Assembly: GCF_000308675.1 (NCBI RefSeq)
Contig: NZ_BAGE01000128.1
Span: 80,246-144,245 of the forward strand
Reading direction: 5' to 3'
From: Nocardia paucivorans NBRC 100373
GTDB lineage: Bacteria; Actinomycetota; Actinomycetes; Mycobacteriales; Mycobacteriaceae
DNA: 64,000 bases
A program made the position numbers and the translations under genes. Shown in pieces: positions 28,237 to 37,008 of this stretch (position 1 is the stretch's first letter; the number at the start of each line of letters is the position of its first letter). The notes under the pieces are model-generated. The model saw nothing but the letters and a program-made list of their open reading frames with translations, was not told the DNA's origin and ran no database searches.

Positions 28237-28620
28237 ATGAGCGACAACTTCCGGGGCCACAGCGAGTTGGAAGAACAGAGAGCCGAAGAGGCGCGACAGA
28301 GAGCGCGGAAGGCGCAGCCGATCCGGGAAGCCGCTCGGCAGGAGATCGAACAGCAGGAACGCGACCGGCGAACCCGGGCGGCCCGACAAAAACAGCGTGA
28401 GGCCGTCGAGCGGTTGGCGCAGCACGCTCGTCTGGCGCGGGAAGCGGCGGAACGTGGGGAGATACTGCCCATGACCGGCCGGGAGGCAGCGGATCTGTTG
28501 GCCGTCTCACGGCCGGTACCGGGGAGCGACACGCCGCATCGGGGACACCCACCGGTCGGTTCGAGCAACGGCGCGCGGGACAGATCCCACAGGGAGCGGG
28601 GTATGGAGCGCGAGCGCTGA
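28237..28620 (+). CDS. Small charged coiled-coil protein
   Basis: A 127-residue hydrophilic protein starting MSDNFRGHSELEEQRAEEAR. Residues about 9-85 are a continuous Glu/Arg/Ala/Gln-rich heptad pattern (REAARQEIEQQERDRRTRAA), predicted coiled coil. The remainder is low-complexity and basic (SNGARDRSHRERGMERER). No signal peptide or known domain. It starts seven bases after the DUF89 stop, with no strong ribosome binding site, suggesting co-transcription. Function unknown. Confidence 0.6.
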   Translation: MSDNFRGHSELEEQRAEEARQRARKAQPIREAARQEIEQQERDRRTRAARQKQREAVERLAQHARLAREAAERGEILPMTGREAADLLAVSRPVPGSDTPHRGHPPVGSSNGARDRSHRERGMERER

Positions 28621-28670
28621 ATCTCGGCCGCCCTCGTCGACCACCCGATACCGCCGCAATGGGTCCGGTA

Positions 28671-29546
28671 TCACCGCGGTCGGGCGGCGAGCCGGTTGAG
28701 CAAGGCCGTGAACTCTTCGGTGGGCTGCAATACGAGCGAACCGTCGGTCGATTCGACGTGGACGGCGAGCTCGATGTGGCCGTCGAACCATCGGTACAGA
28801 TGCGGACTGATCGGTTGCGGCTCGTTCACGAAGTGGTGTGCTGCGAGGGTGGCCAGGATATTGCCGGCATGGAGCACTTCGATCCCATCGATGGGGGCGG
28901 CGCGAATGCCGAGTTCGGCGGGGACGGTGAACAACACTCCCTCCGGGCCGACGACATCGGGGTAGTCACCGAGCCACCGCGCATGGGCGCTGGTGTAGTC
29001 GTCACCGGCGAGCAGAAACCACGGTGGTGCGCCGTCGGGGAAATCGGCCTCCTCGACGCTCAGCGGGCCGTCACCTCGGGTGTTGTGCTCACCGAGAGCG
29101 AACAGATCGTCCGCATCGACCTCCCATTTCCGCAACAGCGGGTAGGTCACCGGGGAGATCGTATGCACACCATCGAGGACCACGCGCTGCACCAGACCGG
29201 GAGCCAGCGGTCGGCACACACACTCCAGGTGGTCGGGGCCGGTATCCGGATACAGCCGGGTGCGCACCAATGCCTGCATCTCGGCGAAATCCTTGTCCTC
29301 GAGCCGGTCGGCGTCGTTGACCTCATAGTGGACCAGACCGGTGCCGACGTGGTCGGCGACCAATGCCGCCCAGTCCTGTTGGGGCGCGGCGGCGACCTTA
29401 CGGGTCAGGTTTTCCAGATAGTGGACCGTGGTCCCGCCCGGACCGGTCACCGTCACCTCCCCGAGACCGGTCACCCGGGCGATGAGCCCGTGTAACTCGA
29501 CTGCAGTGCAGAACAACTGGGTGACCTGCTCGCGAACCGTGTCCAT
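28671..29546 (-). CDS. Conserved hypothetical protein, DUF1444-like
   Basis: A 291-residue soluble protein. YPLLRKWEVDADDLFALGEHNTR and the following WFLLAGDDYTSAHARWLGDY resemble the DUF1444 signature (W-x-x-S-x-x-E-L-F-x-x-A and a Tyr/Phe-rich 'LL.ddd..asA' element) found in uncharacterised bacterial proteins. No signal peptide or membrane helix. Convergent with the coiled-coil gene, divergent from the kinase gene. Weak family assignment; function unknown. Confidence 0.7.
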   Translation of the reverse strand: MDTVREQVTQLFCTAVELHGLIARVTGLGEVTVTGPGGTTVHYLENLTRKVAAAPQQDWAALVADHVGTGLVHYEVNDADRLEDKDFAEMQALVRTRLYPDTGPDHLECVCRPLAPGLVQRVVLDGVHTISPVTYPLLRKWEVDADDLFALGEHNTRGDGPLSVEEADFPDGAPPWFLLAGDDYTSAHARWLGDYPDVVGPEGVLFTVPAELGIRAAPIDGIEVLHAGNILATLAAHHFVNEPQPISPHLYRWFDGHIELAVHVESTDGSLVLQPTEEFTALLNRLAARPR

Positions 29547-29695
29547 TGCCTGCCCTTCCGAGGTCGGTACAGGCCGGAGTGTGCGAAATGGCCTGTCGAC
29601 CGAACATATCCGTGCGCACCGACAGATACGCGATTTCGACTTTTTCGTTCCGTCTGCGTTCCTTGCGCCCGCGGGTGGTGGCAGGCTCTGCGCTC

Positions 29696-30199
29696 ATGAG
29701 CGCTCACGTAGTAGTGCTGAACGGCCCGGCAGGGGTGGGCAAGACCACGGTGGGGCGGCAGTTGGCGGCCCACACGGCCAACGGTGTCTGCCTTGTCGGC
29801 GACTCGATACGCGAATTCGTCATCACCCGGGATCGACACCGTCCTACCGGTTTGGCGTTCCGGGCCACTGCCGCGTTGATCGAGGTGTATGCGGAAGCAG
29901 GGTTCGAGCGGATCGTCTTCGATTACGTCTTCGAGGGTCCCGAGCACCTGCGACCGTTTCGGGTCGCCTTGTCCCCGGCACTGGATTTCACCTTGATCAC
30001 GCTCTGGACCGAGCCCGAGGTGCTTCGCGCCCGCAAGGTGGCCCGTGGTCGTGGGGACGAGGACGTCACCGATCGGGTCGGGCACCGTCTCGATCTCACG
30101 CGCGCCAATCTCGCCGAGCTGGGTATCGTCGTGCCGACGGACAACGGCGTGGCCGATATCGTGACAACAATAGAGCGTCTTCTCGCATCGCCTTCCTGA
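29696..30199 (+). CDS. Small P-loop kinase (shikimate/chloramphenicol phosphotransferase-like)
   Basis: A 167-residue P-loop protein. VVLNGPAGVGKTTVGRQLA (residues 5-23) is an intact Walker A, and FERIVFDYVFEGPEHLRP contains the Walker B-like Asp. The overall pattern is that of small-molecule kinases such as chloramphenicol 3-O-phosphotransferase or AAA-family 'zeta'-like kinases. ATG 29696 is chosen because it begins the fold directly; the frame is open earlier but the sequence there is not protein-like. Substrate unknown. Confidence 0.75.
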   Translation: MSAHVVVLNGPAGVGKTTVGRQLAAHTANGVCLVGDSIREFVITRDRHRPTGLAFRATAALIEVYAEAGFERIVFDYVFEGPEHLRPFRVALSPALDFTLITLWTEPEVLRARKVARGRGDEDVTDRVGHRLDLTRANLAELGIVVPTDNGVADIVTTIERLLASPS

Positions 30200-30480
30200 T
30201 CGGCGCGCTCGCCTGTTCGCCGGCTGTTGCTCGGCCTCGGCGGAGATGTCCTCGATCCGATCATCGAAGCGGTGCTCCCCTGGGTCCCATGGTTTTCGGC
30301 GGTTCCCTCATACTCACCGCGCCCCTGACCGGCCCTGCTCATGCTGCGTGAACTCGGCTTCTCACCATGGCAGTACGGGCTCGTCCGCGGAAATCCTGCG
30401 GGCCTGTTGGTTCGGCCTGCTGCGGGCCGGCACCCGGGTCTCGATCGACTTCGCCGCCGTAGGACCTGCGGGATAGTAGA
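30200..30480 (+). pseudogene. Decayed MFS transporter fragment
   Basis: Immediately after the kinase, short pieces in shifting frames resemble an MFS drug exporter: LRELGFSPWQYGLVRGNPAG echoes the family's LG-x-SPWEYGLAFGLPC-type motif, and an upstream frame has GGDVLDPIIEAVLPWVPW. Stops and frame changes rule out an intact gene. Low-confidence remnant. Confidence 0.3.
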
Positions 30481-30999
30481 GATCGTCGTGGTCGGTACCA
30501 CGGTCATCGGAGCGTTTCGCGTCTGTGGGCAGGTGCGGCATGGTGGCTCGAGCGCGAACAGCGGAGCATCTGCGGGCGAGGCGCATCGGATCGGCGGCGC
30601 AGGAGAACTTGTGACCCGACGGTGTTTCTGTTCATGCCCTATCGCGCGGAAGTGGTATGAGATATGATCAAAGTTATTGTGCAACAATAACTTTCGGGGG
30701 TTTCTTGTAGTTGTCTCATCAGCGCATGGATGTGGTAGCGGTCTGGTAGACCGTATGTGTGCCGACCGTTCGGTGGCGCGATAGAGCGCTGTGGATGGTT
30801 CTACTCGGCATTTTGCCGATCGTTTTCGGTTGTCCGGGAGTCGTGTCGGTCTTCGCTTGATCGTGCGCGGACCCGTAGGAGTGGTCGGCCATTCTGATGT
30901 CACGAATTCGGCAGATGTTCGGTGCGACCGGGTCGGTGTTGTCGCAATGGCCGATTCCTCGAATTCATGGAAAAACATTGCCGCAGAAAGGAAAAGACA
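30481..30999. other. A+T-rich intergenic stretch upstream of the tandem paralogues
   Basis: No gene is seen. The stretch holds the 25-base palindrome at 30670-30694 with TATGAT just before it. Reading frames here lack good starts. It probably contains the promoter of the genes at 31000 and 31631. Confidence 0.35.
30670..30694. promoter_or_regulatory. Perfect A+T-rich palindrome, probable MarR/TetR-type operator
   Basis: AAAGTTATTGT, then GCA, then its exact reverse complement. TATGAT at 30664-30669 could be a -10 element directly before it. The local A+T content is far above the surroundings. The TTGTGCAACAA core is of a kind I associate with MarR-family operators. No regulator gene is adjacent; it may have controlled the decayed transporter or may control the tandem genes from 31000. 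Confidence 0.55.
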
Positions 31000-31560
31000 G
31001 TGGAGATAGCCGAAGAACTGGTACAGACCAAGGTGGCGCAATTCGGCGCCGTATTGCAGAACAGGAAAACAAAGGGATTCGACATGGCGGCGGGTTTGGA
31101 TCTCGATGCGACGGCCCGCCGAGTGTTGCAGGCGGTGCAGGACTTCGACAGAAGGCGGCCGATCGAGATCGAAACGGACGGCTGGTCATACACGATTCAC
31201 CTCGATTCGGAGGATGTATCCAGAATTACCTCGGATCCCGGTTATTTCGCCGGCGCCCTCGCTGCCGGCGCGGCGGACATACCTCAGGTCGCGGCTCTGT
31301 TGTTGCCGCTGCTGTCCTTCATAAACATCGCATCGGATGGGATAGAGAACGTCTTGAAGTACGCCAGGCACGGGACGGTCAAATTGGTCGGAGTGTTCCC
31401 GTCGCCGGTCGCTCTTCCGTATCCCGGAGACCCCTCCCGCGGAGGGTCGCTTTGCGATCCGAACGATCCGAACGATCCGTGCAACACGCCCATCGAGTGG
31501 AATGAAGACGACGGACGCGATTTGCCGTGGAAAAGAAAGAAAGAGGGGTGGCAATTGTGA
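31000..31560 (+). CDS. Uncharacterised protein, first of a tandem paralogous pair
   Basis: About 186 residues from GTG 31000, preceded by AAGGAAAAG at good spacing. Shared with the next gene are LDLDATAR near residue 30, a YTIHL element near residue 65, a hydrophobic helical middle (IPQVAALLLPLLSFINI) and a GVFPSPVALPYPGDP block. The C-terminus is disordered and acidic with a short repeat (DPNDPNDP). No signal peptide. I do not recognise the family. Composition is more A+T-rich than neighbouring housekeeping genes, suggesting acquisition. Confidence 0.65.
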   Translation: MEIAEELVQTKVAQFGAVLQNRKTKGFDMAAGLDLDATARRVLQAVQDFDRRRPIEIETDGWSYTIHLDSEDVSRITSDPGYFAGALAAGAADIPQVAALLLPLLSFINIASDGIENVLKYARHGTVKLVGVFPSPVALPYPGDPSRGGSLCDPNDPNDPCNTPIEWNEDDGRDLPWKRKKEGWQL

Positions 31561-31630
31561 GGGGAATTATCTCCCGGATGAGGATCACCGGGATCGTACG
31601 GGAAAGCGGTGCGCGCTCCGGAAGGGAGAA

Positions 31631-32254
31631 ATGAACATGGCGTATATCACCGAACAGCAGGTCCAGGCCAAGGCTGCGCAACTCAGGGATGTCCTGTATA
31701 GGAAGAGGTTGGAAGGATTGAACATGGAAGCGGTCCTGGACCTCGACGCAACCGCACGCCAACTTCTACAACTGGAGCAAGAATGGCGATCCGATGATAC
31801 TCCTGCGATCAAGGCCGAACTCCACGGTTTCTGCAACCTGTGCTACACGATCCACCTCAGCCCGATGGCCGTATCGATGCTCATCAAGGGCGGTAGCGTA
31901 ATCGGCAAACACCTTCGCAAGGCCATAAGCAAATTCGCGGAACTCGAAGAGATTTTCATTCCGCTGTTCATCCTTATCGAGGCCGAAACGGATTCGATCG
32001 CAGCCGTCTCGAAGTCCACCGGGGGCGGACCGGTCAGGCTGGAAGGGGTCCTCCCGGTGCCCTATGCCGTGCCGTTTCCCGATGATCCCGATTTCTGGCC
32101 CGACGAACACCCTCGGTCCGGCACCGGCAACGGTGGCGATTCGGGTGGTGGAAGTTCGGGTGGTGGCGACAGTGGATGGAGCGGCGACGGGGATGGCTGG
32201 CCCGGCGGAACGCGCGGCGGGCCCGGGGATATCTGGGATCCCGGTGACGTCTGA
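31631..32254 (+). CDS. Uncharacterised protein, second of a tandem paralogous pair
   Basis: A 207-residue paralogue of the gene 70 bases upstream. It keeps LDLDATARQLL, CYTIHLSPM, the hydrophobic segment EEIFIPLFILIEAETDSI and the closing GVLPVPYAVPFPDDPDF. The C-terminal 45 residues are Gly/Ser/Asp/Trp-rich (SGGGSSGGGDSGWSGDGDGW) and look disordered. ATG 31631 has GAAGGGAGAA just before it; the in-frame ATG at 31637 is equally possible. Both genes read toward a strong hairpin and are probably one operon. Function unknown; the duplication with divergent tails suggests a recognition or partner-binding role. Confidence 0.65.
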   Translation: MNMAYITEQQVQAKAAQLRDVLYRKRLEGLNMEAVLDLDATARQLLQLEQEWRSDDTPAIKAELHGFCNLCYTIHLSPMAVSMLIKGGSVIGKHLRKAISKFAELEEIFIPLFILIEAETDSIAAVSKSTGGGPVRLEGVLPVPYAVPFPDDPDFWPDEHPRSGTGNGGDSGGGSSGGGDSGWSGDGDGWPGGTRGGPGDIWDPGDV

Positions 32255-32322
32255 TTCGAAGGTCGTGCATCACCGTTTCGCGTCACGAATCCGGTAGTAC
32301 GACCTTCCGAGTGCGTATCCGA

Positions 32323-32355
32323 CACCGCACCCGCGTCACACGCCCGGGTGCGGTG
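32323..32355 (+). terminator. Strong hairpin terminator after the tandem paralogues
   Basis: CACCGCACCCG (32323-32333) and CGGGTGCGGTG (32345-32355) form a perfect 11-bp GC-rich stem with an 11-base loop. It lies in the convergent gap between the paralogue operon and the tetR-like gene, so it may serve both strands. A second, weaker repeat (GAAGGTCGT at 32258, ACGACCTTC at 32299) lies just upstream. Confidence 0.65.
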
Positions 32356-32466
32356 GCAGACCGCCCGCAACCGTTTCGGTCGTTCCGGTGCGCCCACCCC
32401 GAATCGGGCCGCACGATGGTTGCGGATCCGACGACCCGAACTTCGAAACGGCGTTTCGGGGATGCG

Positions 32467-33102
32467 CTATGCGTCGTCCGGGTCGAGTCCGAGCGCAGCG
32501 ACGGACATACGGTCGAGGGTGTCCAGTAGTGCTTCCTCGTCGGCGTCCTCGCCTTGGATCAGCCACAGATACAGTGTGTGTTCGACCATTGCGAACATGG
32601 CGCGGGCCGCGAGTCGCGGATCGAGTCCCGGCCGAACCAGACCCTCGTCCTGCCAGCGGGTGATCGCCCGGGCGGTGCGATCGACGAGTTGGCGTCGATG
32701 TTCGTGCCGCAGCCGCTGGAACTCCACGTTGAAGGTCGCGACCTGTTCGACGATCGCCATCATTCGGGCGTTGCGCCGATAGGCCCGATAGTAGGCCCGA
32801 TTGGCCGCGATCAGTTTGGCGGCGGGGGACAGGCCCGTGGTCTTCTGCTCCCACCGGTGCATGTCCTCGAACAGTCGCGTGCTCAGCTCGCCGAAGATGT
32901 CTTCCTTCGACTGGAAATACCGGTAGAAGGTGCCGTAGGAAACACCGGCCTCCCGGGTGATCTGCTCCACGCGGGCATCGAGGAAACCGACGGTTTCGAA
33001 TACGGTTCGGGCGGCGTCCAACAGCGCGTCGCGCGTTCTACGGCCCCGCGGCGTCAATGTCTCGACTGCCGTGGGCGGGCCATTGACAGACGACTTCGCC
33101 AC
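32467..33102 (-). CDS. TetR-family transcriptional regulator
   Basis: A 211-residue repressor from GTG 33102, chosen because GGAAAG lies eight bases upstream. The helix-turn-helix is LDARVEQITREAGVSYGTFYRYFQSKEDIF (about residues 40-70). The C-terminal domain is helical and resembles KstR-like ligand-binding regions. It is divergent from the VOC gene with a palindromic site between them (33121-33145), so it most likely represses the VOC/CMD operon and itself. Confidence 0.9.
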   Translation of the reverse strand: MAKSSVNGPPTAVETLTPRGRRTRDALLDAARTVFETVGFLDARVEQITREAGVSYGTFYRYFQSKEDIFGELSTRLFEDMHRWEQKTTGLSPAAKLIAANRAYYRAYRRNARMMAIVEQVATFNVEFQRLRHEHRRQLVDRTARAITRWQDEGLVRPGLDPRLAARAMFAMVEHTLYLWLIQGEDADEEALLDTLDRMSVAALGLDPDDA

Positions 33103-33120
33103 GGCCCACACTTTCCAACA

Positions 33121-33145
33121 ACATGACATGACTGTCAAGTCATGT
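33121..33145. promoter_or_regulatory. Inverted repeat between tetR and the VOC gene, probable operator
   Basis: ACATGAC (33121-33127) and GTCATGT (33139-33145) flank an inner 9-base palindrome TGACTGTCA (33129-33137). On the minus strand TTGACA overlaps it, a possible -35 for the regulator gene. The position between divergent genes is typical for a TetR operator. Confidence 0.6.
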
Positions 33146-33183
33146 TTCTGCCGTCGAATCGGCACCGCAGTGGAAGGAGCGCC

Positions 33184-33750
33184 ATGTCCGCCGCCAATCC
33201 GAAATACGACCTACGCGGAATCAACCACCTCGCTCTGGTGTGCTCCGATATGCGACGAACGATCGACTTCTATTCGGGCGTCCTCGGCATGCCGCTGGTC
33301 AAGACCGTCGAACTGCCCGGCGATATGGGACAACACTTCTTCTTCGACTGCGGTGGCGGAAACACCCTGGCCTTCTTCTGGTTCGCGGATGCGCCCGATG
33401 CCGCGCCCGGACTCGCGGCGCCGAAGGGGCTACCCGATGAGGGAGAGCTGCTCAGCGCGGTGGGGTCGATGAACCATGTGGCGTTCACGGTTCCGGCGGA
33501 ACTGTTCGACGAGTACTACGAACGGGTTCGGGCCGAGGGCATCCGGGTCAGCCGGATACTCAACCACGACGATAGTGCGGCGGGGGTCTCACCAGAGGTG
33601 CATCCGGGTACTTTCGTGCGTTCGTTCTATTTCCGGGACCCGGACGGTGTGCTGCTCGAATTCGCTTGTTGGACCAGGAAGTTCACCGAAGCCGATGTAT
33701 CCCATGAACCGAAGACCGCCACCGATCGCCGCGTCCCGACCGGTCACTGA
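33184..33750 (+). CDS. VOC-superfamily dioxygenase/glyoxalase-like protein
   Basis: A 188-residue vicinal-oxygen-chelate enzyme. GINHLALVCSDMRRTIDFYSGVLGMPLVK and later SMNHVAFTVPAELFDEYYERVRAEG form the two beta-alpha-beta modules; His in each and Glu in VLLEFACW fit the His-His-Glu metal triad. FYFRDPDGVLLEF closes the domain. It probably acts on a small hydrophobic substrate in a catabolic route with the following CMD gene. ATG 33184 follows AAGGAG. Likely controlled by the divergent TetR gene. Confidence 0.85.
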   Translation: MSAANPKYDLRGINHLALVCSDMRRTIDFYSGVLGMPLVKTVELPGDMGQHFFFDCGGGNTLAFFWFADAPDAAPGLAAPKGLPDEGELLSAVGSMNHVAFTVPAELFDEYYERVRAEGIRVSRILNHDDSAAGVSPEVHPGTFVRSFYFRDPDGVLLEFACWTRKFTEADVSHEPKTATDRRVPTGH

Positions 33751-33825
33751 CAACACTCGCGCACCGACGTTCGCAAACCCCGACCATTCCCGTGCCCTTC
33801 ACACCACCCGAGAGGAACACCCCCG

Positions 33826-34464
33826 ATGCCGCGTCTGCGTGAAGTGCCCCGTGCCGAAGTCACCGACGAGAAGATCCTGTTCTTCTACGATCGCCTGTTC
33901 GGCCCCGACAAGGACCCCGCCGTCGACCACGGCACCGTCCACGGCACCCCCGGTGACTGGTGGACCGTCTTCGCGCAATCGCCGGATGTCTTCCGTCACG
34001 CCGTCCAGGGTTTCGCCCTCTACCGCAAGGCCACGCTGGATCCGACACTGCGGGAACTGGGGCAGTGTCGGGCCGGGTACGCCCGCGGTAGCCAGTTCGT
34101 GTTCTCCCAACACTGCAAACAGATGCGTTCGCTGGGGGCGCCCGAGGAGAAGATCGCCGCCATCCCGCACTGGCAGATCAGCACGTGTTTCTCCGAACTC
34201 GAGCGAGCGGTCCTGGCCTATACCGACGGTCTCGTCCTCGACGGTGGGCGGGTTCCGGATGAGGTCTTCGCGGTGTTGCGGGCAAATCTGAGCGACCCGG
34301 AGATCCTGCAGCTGACCTATATCACCGCCCTGTACGACATGCACGCCACCATGTGTCGGGCGCTGCGCCTGGAATTCGACGACCGCCCCGAAGCGGTCGC
34401 CGAGGTTCGGGTTCCCGACGGGGCCCGGGCGCGGGATCTGTCCGCCGACCTGTCGGGAGAATGA
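33826..34464 (+). CDS. Carboxymuconolactone decarboxylase-like protein
   Basis: A 212-residue CMD-family protein of the larger actinobacterial type (PRLREVPRAEVTDEKILFFYDRLFG start, GDWWTVFAQSPDVFRHAVQGF). The redox CxxC of AhpD is absent: the equivalent region reads GYARGSQFVFSQHCKQM, so peroxidase chemistry is unlikely. It begins 75 bases after the VOC gene and is probably in the same TetR-controlled unit. Role in ring-product catabolism is inferred from family and neighbour only. Confidence 0.8.
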   Translation: MPRLREVPRAEVTDEKILFFYDRLFGPDKDPAVDHGTVHGTPGDWWTVFAQSPDVFRHAVQGFALYRKATLDPTLRELGQCRAGYARGSQFVFSQHCKQMRSLGAPEEKIAAIPHWQISTCFSELERAVLAYTDGLVLDGGRVPDEVFAVLRANLSDPEILQLTYITALYDMHATMCRALRLEFDDRPEAVAEVRVPDGARARDLSADLSGE

Positions 34465-34495
34465 GCCGAGCCGCCTTCCCGACGCGGAACGGTCG

Positions 34496-36082
34496 TCACG
34501 AACGGGTGAACGTCCCCATCCCCGCGGTGTCGTAGTACTCCAGGGTCAGGGTCCCGTCCTCGAAACGGGCCTCGGAGACCGTACCGGAACTCGCGTCCTC
34601 ACCCGAGGGGGTGAACACGAATGTGTCACCATCCCAGTGTCGTAGCGGTACCGTCGTATTCTGCGGACCCAAGGTCAGTGTCAGCTCGTCGTCGGAGACC
34701 GCCACGGTCGCGGGCCCGTAGTAGGCATTGCCGTAGGTGCCCGCATACGACGCCAACGGGCGTGCCGGGGCCGGATCCGCCGGTGGAGTCGCACCCGCCA
34801 ACTTTCCGGTCGGGGCGTTCATCCGGTCGAACACCGAGCGATACAGCGACCACCAATCCTGCCGGATCTCCCCGAACTGCACCAGATCCGCGAATTCGGC
34901 GTTCAGTGTCTCCGGCACCCCGATCGGAGCCGCATTGGTCAAGGTCACGATTCCCACCCCCGCCGAGGGGATCAGGGTGAACGCCGTCGATGCGCCGAGG
35001 GTGAACGCACCGGAATGACTCAACACCACCCGCCCGGCCGCCGACGTGTTCACATTGAAGCCGAATCCGTAGGTCCCGGTCCGTGCGGTCGGCGTAGCAG
35101 GTGGTGTCGACACCGCCTGCGGGGATATCGCGGGCAACAGCGCCTCCGGCGCCACGAGCTGCTGCTGTCGATGTGATCCGTTCGCCGACACCATCAGCAT
35201 CCAGCGCGCCATATCGGCCACCGACGAACTCACTCCACCGGCCGGCGACTGTGCGTCGGGTTGTCTGCCCGGGTTGGGTCGACGGTATTCACCATCGACC
35301 CGCACATGTCCGTCGGCGCGATCGGGGGCCGCCATATAGTCCGCGTATCGCGAGCTCGTAGAGTTCATGCCGAGCGGACCGTAGAGCGCCTGTTCCGATA
35401 GTTTCGCCCAATCCGTTCCCGCCGCCTCGGCCACCGCCGTCGCCGCCGCGGTCACCCCGAAGTTCGTGTAGGCGTAGGAATCGCGGAAGGGACCCAACGG
35501 CAGCAGCCGCAACCGTTGGAGCACCTGCGTCCGGTCGTATCCCAGATCCTCCAGCAGATCTCCGGCATGGTCGGGCAGCCCCGAGCGGTGCGCGTAGAGA
35601 TCACCGATCGTCACATGGTCGCTCACATACGGATCCGACAACGCGAACGTCGGCGCCAACTGCCGCACCGGGGTGTCCCAGGTGACCTTCCCCGCGGTGA
35701 TCTGCCGCGCCACCACCGTCGCCCCGATCGGTTTCGACAGCGATGCCAGTTGGAACACCGTATCCGGGCCGACGGGCTGTCCCGTCTCGACGTCCCGTAC
35801 CCCGAAACCGCGCTGGAATGCGACGGTCCCGTTGCGCACCACCGCGACGGCCATCCCCGGGATACCTGACGATTCCAGCAATTCCTCGGCGAGTCGTTCC
35901 ACCTCTTCGACCGCGCGATCGATCTGCTGCTCGGTGATCGCGATACCGGCCACCTGATCCGGCGGCAGCGTGGTCGCGCCGACCCGGGTCGCCACCGGTT
36001 CCGAGTCTTTGTTCTCGCAACCGGCGAGTCCCGCGATCAGCATTGTCGTGAGACCGAGCACCGCAAGTCGACGTCCACGCAT
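34496..36082 (-). CDS. Beta-lactamase-family (class C fold) serine hydrolase lipoprotein
   Basis: A 528-residue exported hydrolase. Signal and lipobox LIAGLAGC (Cys22) predict a lipoprotein. The catalytic S114-L-S-K117 (QLASLSKPIG) and YxN (SYAYTNFG) are present; the family's third motif is HSGAF. Such proteins are penicillin-binding-protein-like D-aminopeptidases or esterases more often than true beta-lactamases. The C-terminal 120 residues form an extra beta domain (SYAGTYGNAYYGPATVAV) common in this group. GGAGGC precedes ATG 36082. Confidence 0.85.
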   Translation of the reverse strand: MRGRRLAVLGLTTMLIAGLAGCENKDSEPVATRVGATTLPPDQVAGIAITEQQIDRAVEEVERLAEELLESSGIPGMAVAVVRNGTVAFQRGFGVRDVETGQPVGPDTVFQLASLSKPIGATVVARQITAGKVTWDTPVRQLAPTFALSDPYVSDHVTIGDLYAHRSGLPDHAGDLLEDLGYDRTQVLQRLRLLPLGPFRDSYAYTNFGVTAAATAVAEAAGTDWAKLSEQALYGPLGMNSTSSRYADYMAAPDRADGHVRVDGEYRRPNPGRQPDAQSPAGGVSSSVADMARWMLMVSANGSHRQQQLVAPEALLPAISPQAVSTPPATPTARTGTYGFGFNVNTSAAGRVVLSHSGAFTLGASTAFTLIPSAGVGIVTLTNAAPIGVPETLNAEFADLVQFGEIRQDWWSLYRSVFDRMNAPTGKLAGATPPADPAPARPLASYAGTYGNAYYGPATVAVSDDELTLTLGPQNTTVPLRHWDGDTFVFTPSGEDASSGTVSEARFEDGTLTLEYYDTAGMGTFTRS

Positions 36083-36233
36083 GATCGCCTCCGGGCTGTC
36101 ATCCCCCCGGGTTGTCATCGATGACGAACACGCAGTTCGAGGGTAGTCCCGCGATATCGTTCGCGAAATATCGGCGGAACTCCCGTGACCGGTCCGTGGC
36201 GACATGGGTGGGCCCGCGTGTTAATTTGCTCCG

Positions 36234-36977
36234 GTGGCCGCTTCCCTCGATGCCGTCGACCAGGCCACCCGTTACCTGGATCTCGCCGGGGTGCTCGCCT
36301 GCGCCATGCTCGGTGGTGCCATATCCCGCACCGAAGGCCTGGACCTGTTCGGTTTCCTCGTGGTCGGCATCGTGTCCGGGCTCGGCGGCGGAATAATCCG
36401 CGATACCCTGCTCCAGCAGAGTCCGCCGGTGGCGCTCACCGATTACGCCTACCTACCCACCGCCGTGCTCGGCACCCTGATCTCGTTCGTCATCTCGCTC
36501 AGCGAACATGCCTGGGACCGCCTGTTCACCGTGCTCGACGCCGCAGTCATCGGTTTCTGGGCGGTCACCGGCGCCCAGAAAACGCTCGCCGCGGGATTGG
36601 GTTGGTTACCGGCCGTGCTGTTGGGCATCACCACCGCGGTCGGTGGCGGCGCAACCCGTGACGTGCTGTTACGTCGGGTTCCGGCCGTATTCGGCGGCAA
36701 CGGCCTGTACGCGACGGTGGCCGCCGTGGTGGCGGGCATCATGGTGATCTGCACCTATCTCGGTGTTCCGGTGGTCGGCATCGTCGGGGGCGTGTTCTTC
36801 TCGCTGGTGCTGCGTCTGGCCGCGGTCCGCTTCGGATGGGGGTTGCCCAACGGGCTCGAATGGCAACCGCATACCCGCCTCGCCGCCGTCCTCGGGCGGG
36901 GCGCCCGTCGCGCCCGCCGCCGACGCACCCGCATTCGTCACGACCGGCCGCCGGAGGAGAAGAACGAAAGCCCCTGA
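36234..36977 (+). CDS. TRIC/UPF0126-family membrane channel protein
   Basis: A 247-residue membrane protein with seven hydrophobic helices and the duplicated family motif: GIVSGLGGGIIRDTLL in the first half and GITTAVGGGATRDVLLRRVP in the second. Bacterial TRIC homologues are trimeric monovalent cation channels; the older name is YicG. The C-terminal 30 residues are strongly basic and cytoplasmic. GTG 36234 is the start, with no strong ribosome binding site. No neighbour suggests its physiological role. Confidence 0.85.
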   Translation: MAASLDAVDQATRYLDLAGVLACAMLGGAISRTEGLDLFGFLVVGIVSGLGGGIIRDTLLQQSPPVALTDYAYLPTAVLGTLISFVISLSEHAWDRLFTVLDAAVIGFWAVTGAQKTLAAGLGWLPAVLLGITTAVGGGATRDVLLRRVPAVFGGNGLYATVAAVVAGIMVICTYLGVPVVGIVGGVFFSLVLRLAAVRFGWGLPNGLEWQPHTRLAAVLGRGARRARRRRTRIRHDRPPEEKNESP

Positions 36978-37008
36978 TCCGTTCGCGCGGGGTCGGTGGG
37001 CGTCGGCG

